Of a stretch of DNA of 64,000 bases, positions 57,198-64,000 are shown one piece after another; positions within the stretch are counted from its first letter, which is position 1; each line of letters opens with the position of its first letter. Location of the stretch: assembly GCF_016107395.1 (NCBI RefSeq), contig NZ_JAAIKO010000029.1, positions 38,165 to 102,164 on the forward strand, written 5' to 3'. The DNA is from Streptomyces fildesensis (GTDB taxonomy: Bacteria; Actinomycetota; Actinomycetes; Streptomycetales; Streptomycetaceae). The position numbers and the translations under genes are program-made. The notes below the pieces were generated by a model. It saw only the letters and a program-made list of their open reading frames with translations, did no database searches and had not been told where the DNA came from.

Positions 57198-59516
57198 ATG
57201 ACCAGCACGTCCGCCACCGCACGTTCCACCGTGCACGGCTACCCCCGGCAGGGCCGGAACCGGGAGCTGAAGAAGGCGATCGAGGGCTACTGGAAGCGCG
57301 ACGTCAGCGCCGACGCCCTGCGGGACGCCGCCGCCGCGCTGCGCCGCACCAACTGGCGGCAGCTCGCGGACGCCGGCATCCAGGAGGTCCCGACCGGCGA
57401 CTTCTCGTACTACGACCACGTCCTGGACACCAGCGTCATGGTCGGCGCGATTCCCGCACGGCACCGCGCCGCGGTCGCCGCCGACGCCCTGGACGGCTAC
57501 TTCGCCATGGCCCGCGGCACGCAGGACGTCGCGCCGCTCGAGATGACCAAGTGGTTCGACACCAACTACCACTACCTGGTGCCCGAACTGGGCCCGGACA
57601 CCGTCTTCAGCGCCGACTCCACCAAGCAGGTCGCCGAGCTGAAGGAAGCACTCGCGCTCGGCCTCACCGCGCGCCCGGTGCTCGTCGGTCCGATCACCTA
57701 TCTGCTGCTCGCCAAGCCCGCCCCCGGCGTCGCGGCGGACTTCGAACCGCTGACGCTCCTCGACCGGCTGCTGCCGGTGTACGCCGAGGTGCTCGGCGAT
57801 CTGCTCGCCGCCGGAGCCGAGTGGGTGCAGCTCGACGAGCCGGCCCTGGTCCAGGACCGCACCCCGGGTGAACTCAACGCCGCCGCACGCACCTACCGAG
57901 TGCTGGGCGGTCTCACCGACCGGCCGAAACTGCTGGTCGCGTCCTACTTCGACCGGCTGGGCGAGGCCCTGCCGATCCTCGCCAAGGCGCCCATCGACGG
58001 GCTGGCGCTGGACTTCACCGGTCCCGCCGCGGGCAACCTCGACGACCTCGCGGCCGTCGGCGGGCTGCCCGGCAAGCGCCTGCTGGCGGGCGTCGTCAAC
58101 GGCCGCAACACCTGGATCAACGACTACGAGAAGTCGCTGTCCGTCCTCGGCACGCTCCTCGGGCTGGCCGAACGGGTCGACGTCGCCTCCTCCTGCTCCC
58201 TGCTGCACGTCCCGCTGGACGCCACGGCCGAGCGCGACATCGACCCGCAGATCGCCCGCTGGCTGGCCTTCGCCCGGCAGAAGACCACCGAGATCGTCAC
58301 CCTGGCGCGCGGGCTCTCCCAGGGCACCGACACGATCGCGGCCGAACTCGCCGCCAACCGCGCCGACCTGGCGTCCCGGGCCGGTTCCGCCCTCACCAAC
58401 GACCCGGCGGTCAGGACCCGCGCCGCGGCCGTCACCGACAGCGACGCCCGCCGCTCCCAGTCCTACGAGGAGCGGGCCGCTGCCCAGCGCGCCCACCTCG
58501 GGCTGCCGCTGCTGCCGACGACCACGATCGGCTCGTTCCCGCAGACCACCGAACTGCGCACCGCACGGGCCGATCTGCGGGCGGGGCGCATCGACACCGC
58601 CGCGTACGACGCCCGTATCGAGACCGAGATCCGCGAGGTCCTCTCCTTCCAGGAGAAGGCCGGCATCGACGTCCTGGTGCACGGCGAGCCCGAACGCAAC
58701 GACATGGTGCAGTACTTCGCGGAGCAGCTGACCGGCTACCTCGCCACCCAGCACGGCTGGGTCCAGTCCTACGGGACCCGTTACGTCCGGCCGCCGATCC
58801 TCGCCGGGGACATCTCCCGCCCCGAGCCGATGACGGTCCGCTGGACACGGTTCGCCCAGTCCCTCACCGCCCGCCCGGTCAAGGGCATGCTCACCGGGCC
58901 CGTCACCATGCTGGCCTGGTCCTTCGTCCGTGACGACCAGCCGCTCGGCGACACCGCCCGCCAGGTCGCGCTCGCCCTGCGCGACGAGGTCAACGATCTG
59001 GAGGCGGCGGGCAGTTCGGTGATCCAGGTGGACGAGCCCGCGCTGCGCGAGACGCTGCCGCTGCGCGCCGACGGGCATGCCGAGTACCTCGGCTGGGCGA
59101 CCGAGGCCTTCCGTCTCACCGCCGGCGGGGTCCGTCCGGACACCCAGATCCACACCCACATGTGCTACGCGGAGTTCGGTGACATCCTCCAGGCCATCGA
59201 CGATCTCGACGCCGACGTCATCAGCCTGGAGGCCGCCCGCTCTCACATGCAGGTCGCGGGCGAACTGGCCACCGCCGGTTATCCGCGCGAGGTCGGTCCG
59301 GGTGTCTACGACATCCACTCCCCCAGGATCCCCAGCGCGGCGGAGGCGGCGGCCCTGCTCCGCAAGGGCCTTGAGGCGATTCCCGCCGAGCGGCTGTGGG
59401 TCAACCCGGACTGCGGTCTGAAGACCCGCGGCTGGCCGGAGGTCAGAACCTCCCTGGAGAACCTCGTCACCGCCGCCCGCGAGGTCCGGAGCACGCTGCC
59501 CGGCGCGTCCTCCTGA
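57198..59516 (+). CDS. metE: Cobalamin-independent methionine synthase
   Basis: A 772-residue zinc enzyme that transfers methyl from 5-methyl-THF-polyglutamate to homocysteine. It has the two-barrel layout: GYPRQGRNRELKKAIEGYW at the start, LLPTTTIGSFPQT at the second barrel (about residue 435), and zinc ligands in THMCYAEFGDI and NPDCGLKTRGW near the C-terminus. The ATG at 57198 follows AAGGAGAG. It is under the cobalamin riboswitch and is followed by an 18-bp terminator. It stands alone as a transcript. Confidence 0.97.
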   Translation: MTSTSATARSTVHGYPRQGRNRELKKAIEGYWKRDVSADALRDAAAALRRTNWRQLADAGIQEVPTGDFSYYDHVLDTSVMVGAIPARHRAAVAADALDGYFAMARGTQDVAPLEMTKWFDTNYHYLVPELGPDTVFSADSTKQVAELKEALALGLTARPVLVGPITYLLLAKPAPGVAADFEPLTLLDRLLPVYAEVLGDLLAAGAEWVQLDEPALVQDRTPGELNAAARTYRVLGGLTDRPKLLVASYFDRLGEALPILAKAPIDGLALDFTGPAAGNLDDLAAVGGLPGKRLLAGVVNGRNTWINDYEKSLSVLGTLLGLAERVDVASSCSLLHVPLDATAERDIDPQIARWLAFARQKTTEIVTLARGLSQGTDTIAAELAANRADLASRAGSALTNDPAVRTRAAAVTDSDARRSQSYEERAAAQRAHLGLPLLPTTTIGSFPQTTELRTARADLRAGRIDTAAYDARIETEIREVLSFQEKAGIDVLVHGEPERNDMVQYFAEQLTGYLATQHGWVQSYGTRYVRPPILAGDISRPEPMTVRWTRFAQSLTARPVKGMLTGPVTMLAWSFVRDDQPLGDTARQVALALRDEVNDLEAAGSSVIQVDEPALRETLPLRADGHAEYLGWATEAFRLTAGGVRPDTQIHTHMCYAEFGDILQAIDDLDADVISLEAARSHMQVAGELATAGYPREVGPGVYDIHSPRIPSAAEAAALLRKGLEAIPAERLWVNPDCGLKTRGWPEVRTSLENLVTAAREVRSTLPGASS

Positions 59517-59523
59517 CGCGGCC

Positions 59524-59562
59524 GTGGCCGGGCCGGGCACCCCTGGTGTCCGGCCCGGCCAC
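59524..59562 (+). terminator. metE terminator
   Basis: An 18-bp stem (59524-59541 with 59545-59562, starting GTGGCCGGGCCGG) with one G-T pair and a three-base loop, seven bases past the metE stop. Confidence 0.85.
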
Positions 59563-59738
59563 GCGCTAGCGCAGTGCCTCCCGCCGGTCCGTGAGGGACC
59601 GTCCCGGTTCATCCTTTCGGGTTAAGCAAGGAATGTTTGTCCCGGGCCGCATCCGGAGGGGCGCTCTGATGGGGGCGCGGCGCCGCGCCGACCGTCGTGG
59701 ACGCGGCACGGGACAGCGATCGAACGAGGTGCGGGGGA

Positions 59739-60149
59739 ATGGGCTCTGTTGCTCTGGGCGTCTGGCTGCTCACCGCCTCCCTGGGGGCGTACCTGTTCAC
59801 GATCTGGCTGCGCCACGGTGGCCTGCGGCAGCGCGAGGCCGGCATCACCCGGTTACCGGTCTCGCTGATCCTGGGGCACATCCTGCTGGCCGTGGTCGGC
59901 CTGGCCGCGTGGACGGTCTTCCTCTTCGGCGACCTGATGGCCTCCGCGTGGGCGGCTTGCGGCGTCGTGCTCGTCGTGGCGTCCCTGGGCCTGATGATGC
60001 TGTTCCGCTGGCTTCCCAGCCCCGGGCGCCATGCGCACGCCGAGCGGACCGCCGAGCGGCACTTTCCCGTGACGGCGGTCGTCGCCCACGGCATCTGCGC
60101 GGTCGTCACCGTCCTGCTGGTGCTGGCGGTGGCGGTCCACTCGGCCTGA
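59739..60149 (+). CDS. Four-helix membrane protein
   Basis: A 136-residue protein with membrane segments at about residues 3-23, 44-64, 68-90 and 113-134, linked by short basic loops (RWLPSPGRHAHAERTAERHFP before the last helix, with several His). The ATG at 59739 follows a GGGGGA; an earlier ATG at 59697 adds 14 non-hydrophobic residues. No family is assigned. It is isolated between the metE terminator and a GC palindrome (60167-60186). Confidence 0.75.
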   Translation: MGSVALGVWLLTASLGAYLFTIWLRHGGLRQREAGITRLPVSLILGHILLAVVGLAAWTVFLFGDLMASAWAACGVVLVVASLGLMMLFRWLPSPGRHAHAERTAERHFPVTAVVAHGICAVVTVLLVLAVAVHSA

Positions 60150-60166
60150 GCGCCGGAGCCGGGCCG

Positions 60167-60186
60167 GGCGGGCCGGCCGGCCCGCC
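60167..60186 (+). terminator. GC palindrome after the membrane protein gene
   Basis: A 20-base perfect palindrome (GGCGGGCCGG and complement) 17 bases after the stop at 60149. It probably ends that transcript. Confidence 0.55.
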
Positions 60187-60262
60187 GTAGATCGCCCGTA
60201 ATGCGAACCCTGTCCTCTGCGTAGATCCTGAAGGTGTAGTCCATCACGCGAGGAGGTCCGAC

Positions 60263-60457
60263 ATGTCCATGCTCGACAAGATCAAAGGCATGCTCAAGGG
60301 TCACGAGGATCAGGCGAAGCAGGGTGTCGAGAAGGCCGGCGACGTCGTCGACCAGAAGACCCAGAACAAGTACAGCGGCCAGGTCGACATGGCTCAGGAG
60401 AAACTGAACGAGCAGATCGGCGGCACGCGTCCGCCCACCGACGAGGCGGGCAAGTAG
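60263..60457 (+). CDS. MT0933/Rv0909-like small protein (putative antitoxin family)
   Basis: A 64-residue, very hydrophilic helical protein (MLDKIKGMLKGHEDQAKQGVEKAGDVVDQKT, then KYSGQVDMAQEKLNEQIGG), matching the MT0933-type antitoxin family named after Mycobacterium Rv0909. An AGGAGG lies nine bases upstream. No toxin gene is adjacent: neighbours are a membrane protein and a DUF5990 gene on the other strand. The CsbD-like composition suggests it may be a stress-induced protein rather than an antitoxin. Confidence 0.8.
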   Translation: MSMLDKIKGMLKGHEDQAKQGVEKAGDVVDQKTQNKYSGQVDMAQEKLNEQIGGTRPPTDEAGK

Positions 60458-60473
60458 CCGGCCGGCGCACCTG

Positions 60474-60923
60474 TCAGCGACCGGCGACCACGCTCCAGGT
60501 CACCCGGGGCGGGTGAACCGAGGCGCACAGGGGCAGGCCGAAGCCGTCGGTCAGTCCCAGGTCCGCCCGGAGGCAGCCGCCTCCGGCGCGGGCGGCCGCC
60601 AGGTTCTCGGCCGGAATGTCGCCCAGGTGGAGCTTGGCCCGGCGGAACATCGCGAACGCTCCGCCGGGCGGCTGTTCGCCCCACATCAGATAGAGGAACC
60701 GGCCGCCGCGGCGGCCCTGGACATGGGGCCCGCGGAAGTCGGCCGTTCCGTCCGGCGCGGTGAGCAGGGTGACGGCGGTCTCGAAGACCACCTCAGCGGC
60801 GTCCGCCGACACCACGGCGTCCGGTACCGACCCCCGCTGGATCCCGACGTGGACGTCCTTGTGGTCGCCACAGGCGGCCCCGGGCAGCTCCCGGCCCACG
60901 ATCCGCACGAGTACCTCTGCCAT
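60474..60923 (-). CDS. DUF5990 family protein
   Basis: A 149-residue protein of the DUF5990 type found in actinobacteria: VLVRIVGRELPGAAC at the start, the VHVGIQRG segment, DFRGPHVQGRRGGRFLYLMWG and MFRRAKLHLGDIP. A mixed alpha/beta fold without signal peptide is expected. The start is ATG 60923; the longer frame upstream reads antisense to the CAP-domain gene leader. Function unknown. Confidence 0.82.
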   Translation of the reverse strand: MAEVLVRIVGRELPGAACGDHKDVHVGIQRGSVPDAVVSADAAEVVFETAVTLLTAPDGTADFRGPHVQGRRGGRFLYLMWGEQPPGGAFAMFRRAKLHLGDIPAENLAAARAGGGCLRADLGLTDGFGLPLCASVHPPRVTWSVVAGR

Positions 60924-61031
60924 CGCCTCAGCCCTCAGTCCTCGGCCCTCACCGGATCCTCGTCCGTGCGTCCCGGACACGACGTGTCCACCGTACGGCG
61001 AGCCACTGACAGACCCCGGAAGGTACGCCCC

Positions 61032-61607
61032 GTGAACCCCGACTCCGGGTCCCCGCCGTCGCCTCCCGTCGAACCGCCCCGGCGGCACCGGTCACACACC
61101 TCGGCGTGGCTGGTGGCCGCGGGCCTCATCGTCGGCGCGGTGGGGAGTCACAGCGCTGCGGCGGCCCCGCGCCCGGCCGTCACGGGTACCGCCCCGACCG
61201 GCGCGGGTACCGCCCTGGCCGGCACGGACCGGCGGGCCCAGCAGGTCGTGGGGATCGTCAACGTGGAACGCCTGAAACACGGTTGCGGGCCTGTCACGGC
61301 GAACGGGAAACTCGCGGCGGCCGCCCAGGCGCACTCCGACGACATGGCCGCCCGTGACTACTACGAGCACGCGACACCCGACGGCAAGGACCCCGGCGCC
61401 CGGCTGACCTCCGCCGGGTACCCGTGGACGCGGTGGGGCGAGAACATCGCCAAGGGCGCCAAGGACCCGCGGGCGGCCATGGCCGCGTGGATGAAGAGCG
61501 CCGCCCACCGTTCCACCATTCTGAACTGCGCGTTCAAGGAGATCGGGGTCGGCGTGAGCATGCGCCCGAACGGTCCATGGTGGACCCAGGACTTCGCCGC
61601 CCGCTGA
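61032..61607 (+). CDS. Secreted CAP-domain (SCP/PR1-like) protein
   Basis: A 191-residue exported protein. A Pro/Arg-rich N-terminus and hydrophobic segment (TSAWLVAAGLIVGAVGSHSAAAA, about residues 24-46) form a signal. The CAP domain follows with the signature His and Glu blocks: AQAHSDDMAARDYYEHATPDG, WTRWGENIAKG and SAAHRSTILNCAFKEIGVGV. Two Cys (in KHGCGP and LNCAF) may form a disulfide. GTG 61032 has GGAAGG upstream. CAP proteins act outside the cell; the bacterial role is not defined. Confidence 0.88.
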   Translation: MNPDSGSPPSPPVEPPRRHRSHTSAWLVAAGLIVGAVGSHSAAAAPRPAVTGTAPTGAGTALAGTDRRAQQVVGIVNVERLKHGCGPVTANGKLAAAAQAHSDDMAARDYYEHATPDGKDPGARLTSAGYPWTRWGENIAKGAKDPRAAMAAWMKSAAHRSTILNCAFKEIGVGVSMRPNGPWWTQDFAAR

Positions 61608-61739
61608 CCGGGGCCGGCACCCCCGGAGCGACGCCCCCCGGCTGTCCCCCGACCGCCCCCGGGCCGCTCTCCGCGCGCGGTGGCGGTGACCCGTGCTTAG
61701 CGTGGGACGTAGAGCAGCCCAACGAAGGGACGACTCATC

Positions 61740-62210
61740 ATGAGCGACAGCACAGCGCGGACCAAGCCCGAACCGGATCGCCCCAACCCCGGGAGCAAGG
61801 CGCCAGCGCGCGGCGATGCGGGATCACGCGGCCGGACCACCATCGCCGACGGCGTGGTGGAGAAGATCGCCGGTCTGGCCGCCCGCGATGTCGTGGGCGT
61901 GCACGCCCTGGGCACCGGCTTCTCCCGTACCTTCGGTGCCGTGCGCGACCGGGTGCCGGGCAGCGCCAAGTCCGTCACCCGCGGGGTGAAGGCGGAGGTC
62001 GGCGAGACGCAGACCGCTCTCGACCTCGACCTCGTCGTCGACTACGGCGTGTCCATCGTCGATGTCGCCAACGCGGTGCGGGAGAACGTGATCGCCGCGG
62101 TCGAGCGGATGACCGGGCTCGAGGTCGTCGAGGTCAACATCGCGATCGGCGACGTCAAGCTGCCGGACGAAGAGGACGACGAGGACGAGCGGGAGCAGCG
62201 GGTCCAGTGA
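61740..62210 (+). CDS. Asp23/Gls24 family envelope stress protein
   Basis: A 156-residue protein. The first 30 residues are a polar, Pro-rich tail; the Asp23 domain follows (RTTIADGVVEKIAGLAARDVVGVHAL, then TQTALDLDLVVDYGVSIVDVANAVRENVIAAVERMTGLEVVEVNIAI) and an acidic end (EEDDEDERE). Asp23 proteins form membrane-associated filaments in staphylococci and are alkaline- or envelope-stress induced. A small membrane protein gene follows, which probably provides its anchor. Confidence 0.9.
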   Translation: MSDSTARTKPEPDRPNPGSKAPARGDAGSRGRTTIADGVVEKIAGLAARDVVGVHALGTGFSRTFGAVRDRVPGSAKSVTRGVKAEVGETQTALDLDLVVDYGVSIVDVANAVRENVIAAVERMTGLEVVEVNIAIGDVKLPDEEDDEDEREQRVQ

Positions 62211-62244
62211 GCGGCGGACCGGCGCGGGAGACGGTGGGCGGACG

Positions 62245-62493
62245 ATGAACACGGCACTGGTCGGCCTGGGCGTGGGAATGGCCCTGGCGTTCGCCGGGTG
62301 GTTCGGCGGGTTCGGTGCGTTCCTGCTCGTGGCGGCGCTCGGCGCCATCGGCTTCGTGGCAGGGAAGTTCATCGACGGAGACCTCGATCCCGACGAGTTC
62401 TTCCGGAGCCGCAGCAGCGACCGCAGCCGCGACCGCAGCGGCACTGGTACCAGCAGCCGCACCCGCGACCGGGACGGCGACCGCCTGCGCTGA
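62245..62493 (+). CDS. Small membrane protein next to Asp23 (DUF2273-like)
   Basis: An 82-residue protein with two closely spaced hydrophobic segments (about residues 3-20 and 24-46; GLGVGMALAFAGWFGGF and AFLLVAALGAIGFVAGKFI) and a polar, Arg/Asp/Ser-rich tail. This topology matches the DUF2273/AmaP-type partners that anchor Asp23. It lies 34 bases after the Asp23 gene and is surely in the same transcript. Assignment is by context and topology. Confidence 0.78.
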   Translation: MNTALVGLGVGMALAFAGWFGGFGAFLLVAALGAIGFVAGKFIDGDLDPDEFFRSRSSDRSRDRSGTGTSSRTRDRDGDRLR

Positions 62494-62509
62494 ACGGTTC
62501 GGTACGGGC

Positions 62510-62535
62510 CGGCGCCGAGGGGTTCCCCGGCGCCG
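62510..62535 (+). terminator. Terminator after the Asp23 operon
   Basis: CGGCGCC (62510-62516) pairs with GGCGCCG (62529-62535); after a two-base GA bulge, GGGG pairs with CCCC around a TT loop. It begins 17 bases past the stop at 62493. Confidence 0.65.
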
Positions 62536-62767
62536 TCCCGGCCGGCACGCGCTCTCAACCCCAGCCGCGAACCTTACGGAACGTGCGCACGGCCGGACCT
62601 GCGTCCGGAGGCGCACCGTCCCTTACGCCCTCGGCAATGTGCTGGTCACCTTGCGGGGGTCCGGCTTCGCCATGCTCAATCACTGACAAACCGCGAGGCG
62701 CCGCGGATCGGGTCCGGTAACTGCGAGTTCGCGCCAATACCTGGCGTACTGACGAGTAATGCTCGCG

Positions 62768-62783
62768 ACAGGTATAGACCAAT
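62768..62783 (+). promoter_or_regulatory. DasR/HutC-type operator-like site
   Basis: ACAGGTATAGACCAAT agrees at 13 of 16 positions with the DasR-type GntR/HutC box ACTGGTCTAGACCACT. It lies about 73 bases before the GntR gene at 62856, so autoregulation by that HutC-like regulator is the simplest reading. Confidence 0.55.
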
Positions 62784-62855
62784 GATAAATATGGGGAACG
62801 GATCTCACATGTGCGATCACCATGCGTCACTCCCGATGGGAAGGGATCACCCGCT

Positions 62856-63602
62856 GTGCCCCGTTCCTCCCGCTCCGCCCCGCCCGCACGTCCGCTCTAC
62901 CAGCGGATCGCCGACCAGCTCCAGGCCGAGCTCGACAAGGGCCGCATAGCCCCGGGAGACCGACTGCCCGCCGAGCGTCTGCTGGCCGACCGCTTCGGCG
63001 TCAACCGGCAGACCGTACGCCAGGCCCTGCAGCTCCTGCGCGACCGCCGCATGGTCACCACCGGACGCAGAGGCACCCGCGCCGCGGTCGTCCCGGTTGC
63101 GCTGCCGGGCCAGTTGATCGATACGGCGCCCGTCACGCCCGAAGGGATCGACGACGACTTCGGCGTTCTGCGCACCGCGCCCGCCCCGGTCGACATCTCC
63201 TGCCTGCTCGGCCTCACCCCCGGCACCCCCACCCTCGTCCACCAGCGGGTCGAGCAGGCGCCCGGGGCCCAGTTGGCGAACGCGACGTCGTACTTCTCAC
63301 CGGTCGCGCTCGCCGAGATACCGCGACTGGCCGAGCACCGCCGCGCCTCGCCCGAGCCGCACCGCGGCAACCTGCGCGGCCTGTACCAGTGGATGATCGA
63401 CGCCGATCTGCGCCCCCACCGGCGCGACACCATCGATCTCACCCCGGTCCACAACCCCCGGCCCGCCGCCCCGGACCAGGCGAAGCTGACCATTCGCCGG
63501 ACCATCGCGGATCAGCACGGCCGCGTCCTGGAAGTCACCGACCTCCAGTTGCCACCCGGCCCGGCCCAACTCGTCTATGAGTTCGCCCTGCCCGGCACCT
63601 GA
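62856..63602 (+). CDS. GntR family regulator, HutC/UTRA type
   Basis: A 248-residue regulator. The winged helix-turn-helix spans residues about 8-75 (PLYQRIADQLQAELDKGRI, PPAERLLADRFGVNRQTVRQAL in the family style) and a UTRA-like effector domain follows (VDISCLLGLTPGTPTLVHQRVE, LRGLYQWMIDADLRP). The GTG start at 62856 follows GGGAAGGGA; an ATG at 62811 in frame would add 15 residues. UTRA domains bind small organic acids or sugar phosphates; the effector is unknown. Confidence 0.88.
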   Translation: MPRSSRSAPPARPLYQRIADQLQAELDKGRIAPGDRLPAERLLADRFGVNRQTVRQALQLLRDRRMVTTGRRGTRAAVVPVALPGQLIDTAPVTPEGIDDDFGVLRTAPAPVDISCLLGLTPGTPTLVHQRVEQAPGAQLANATSYFSPVALAEIPRLAEHRRASPEPHRGNLRGLYQWMIDADLRPHRRDTIDLTPVHNPRPAAPDQAKLTIRRTIADQHGRVLEVTDLQLPPGPAQLVYEFALPGT

Positions 63603-63764
63603 CCGGCGGGCACCACGAGCTCCGTCCCGGACGCCCTCCGCAGGGGCCCCGACCCGCTCGGACCTCCCCGTATGCGACCCACCGGGTCCCCGAGGATAGG
63701 CCGCCGCCGGCATGAGGACTATGGTCAATATCCCAGGACCACTACGACGAAGGGGCAGTCGGCA

Positions 63765-64000
63765 ATGGCGCAGGACGAGGCCGTTATCGGCTGCACGGGG
63801 GAGCTTCTTATCGCCACGCGTGGATCCGCCGGACCCGGCGAGATCCTGGTGCGCGTCAGAGGAGGAACCGAGACCTTCCTCGCCTGGTCCGAGGAGCCCC
63901 TGCCGCGCGGGACGACCGTGCTCGTCATCGAGTCCCGCGGGACCCGGCAGGTCGGCGTCATCGAGTGGGCAGATCCCCTGGATGCGTTGGGCGGCGTCAC
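63765..64000 (+). CDS. NfeD-like OB-fold protein (partial)
   Basis: The gene runs off the right edge after 78 codons. It starts MAQDEAVIGCTGELLIATRG and continues with strands GEILVRVRGGTETFLAWSEE, TTVLVIESRG and QVGVIEWADPLD, the C-terminal OB-fold pattern of NfeD-type proteins, here without a membrane part. In Streptomyces such small proteins precede a flotillin/SPFH gene; that gene would lie beyond the window. Confidence 0.7.
   Translation, partial: MAQDEAVIGCTGELLIATRGSAGPGEILVRVRGGTETFLAWSEEPLPRGTTVLVIESRGTRQVGVIEWADPLDALGGV

Larger units (their letters stand above)
62494..62855. other. 362-base spacer before the GntR gene
   Basis: The left part holds a terminator-like hairpin (62510-62535; CGGCGCC/GGCGCCG with an inner GGGG/CCCC). 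No gene was seen in the middle, though codon-like composition fades after 62600. The right part (about 62700-62810) is A+T-rich for this genome and contains a DasR-like site at 62768-62783 and TAAATAT-type -10 candidates. Confidence 0.5.

Noticed and set aside
57168..59612. A long minus-strand frame opposite metE
   Set aside because: Shadow of metE codon bias; no ribosome site and no recognisable protein.
1..64000. CRISPR array, tRNA, rRNA, prophage or insertion sequence
   Set aside because: No spaced direct repeats of CRISPR type, no tRNA T-loop signatures, no transposase or integrase frames and no terminal inverted repeats with target duplication were found by eye.
1..64000. A secondary-metabolite gene cluster
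   Set aside because: No PKS, NRPS, terpene cyclase, lanthipeptide or similar core genes occur; genes are mostly primary metabolism and regulation.

Overview
The window is high-GC DNA (third codon positions nearly all G or C, GTG and TTG starts, AGGAGG-type ribosome binding sites). Its gene content is typical of Streptomyces or a close relative: a whiJ-like HTH/DUF397 pair, HATPase anti-sigma proteins, a SigB/F/G-type sigma factor, HelD, DUF5990 and Asp23. No rRNA, tRNA, CRISPR array, insertion sequence, prophage or antibiotic cluster was seen. It reads as ordinary chromosome with several accessory islands.

Layout. 0-3.2 kb: end of an unknown gene, a VOC protein, a GNAT acetyltransferase, then a whiJ-type set (HATPase, XRE-DUF5753, DUF397). 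3.2-7.9 kb: biotin genes bioF (minus) diverging from bioB-bioA-bioD. 7.9-9.0 kb: a small RHH/Doc-like toxin-antitoxin pair and a GNAT. 9.1-12.7 kb: dnaE. 13.0-15.5 kb: two coupled CNNM/CorC membrane proteins. 15.6-17.9 kb: HelD-type helicase. 17.9-20.2 kb: DJ-1/PfpI protein with a TetR regulator, facing a LysR gene. 20.4-22.3 kb: secreted GH29 alpha-L-fucosidase with a PA14 domain. 22.3-25.9 kb: a membrane-anchored periplasmic-binding-type protein coupled to a P-loop NTPase. 26-29.8 kb: small membrane proteins, the sigma factor, an L,D-transpeptidase and a HATPase. 29.9-35 kb: a decaying MacAB-like export locus with an amber stop, a one-base frameshift, an 8-bp duplication frameshift and a sensor-kinase remnant; only the permease is intact.

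35.5-48 kb holds the most interesting unit: five minus-strand genes joined by 4-base overlaps or a 4-base gap. They encode a DUF4132 protein, a 1656-residue protein of unknown function, a MoxR-type AAA ATPase, a DUF5682-VWA fusion and a SWIM zinc-finger protein. The set resembles the uncharacterised E. coli yehI/L/M/P/Q genes and looks like a chaperone-type MoxR-VWA machine. 48.1-50 kb: a CHASE3-SpoIIE protein missing half of its phosphatase domain, and a response regulator. 50.2-54.8 kb: a molybdenum island (Moco-domain protein, unknown protein, HTH-TOBE regulator, modA, fused modBC). 54.9-59.6 kb: cobK, cobF and metE under a cobalamin riboswitch. 59.7-64 kb: small stress or envelope proteins (MT0933-like, DUF5990, CAP domain, Asp23), a GntR regulator with a DasR-like operator, and the start of an NfeD-like gene.

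Themes: the B12 riboswitch should silence B12-independent methionine synthase when B12 made with CobK and CobF is available. The molybdate transporter sits with a predicted Mo-binding regulator. Two stretches (29.9-35 kb and 48-49.6 kb) show recent gene decay.
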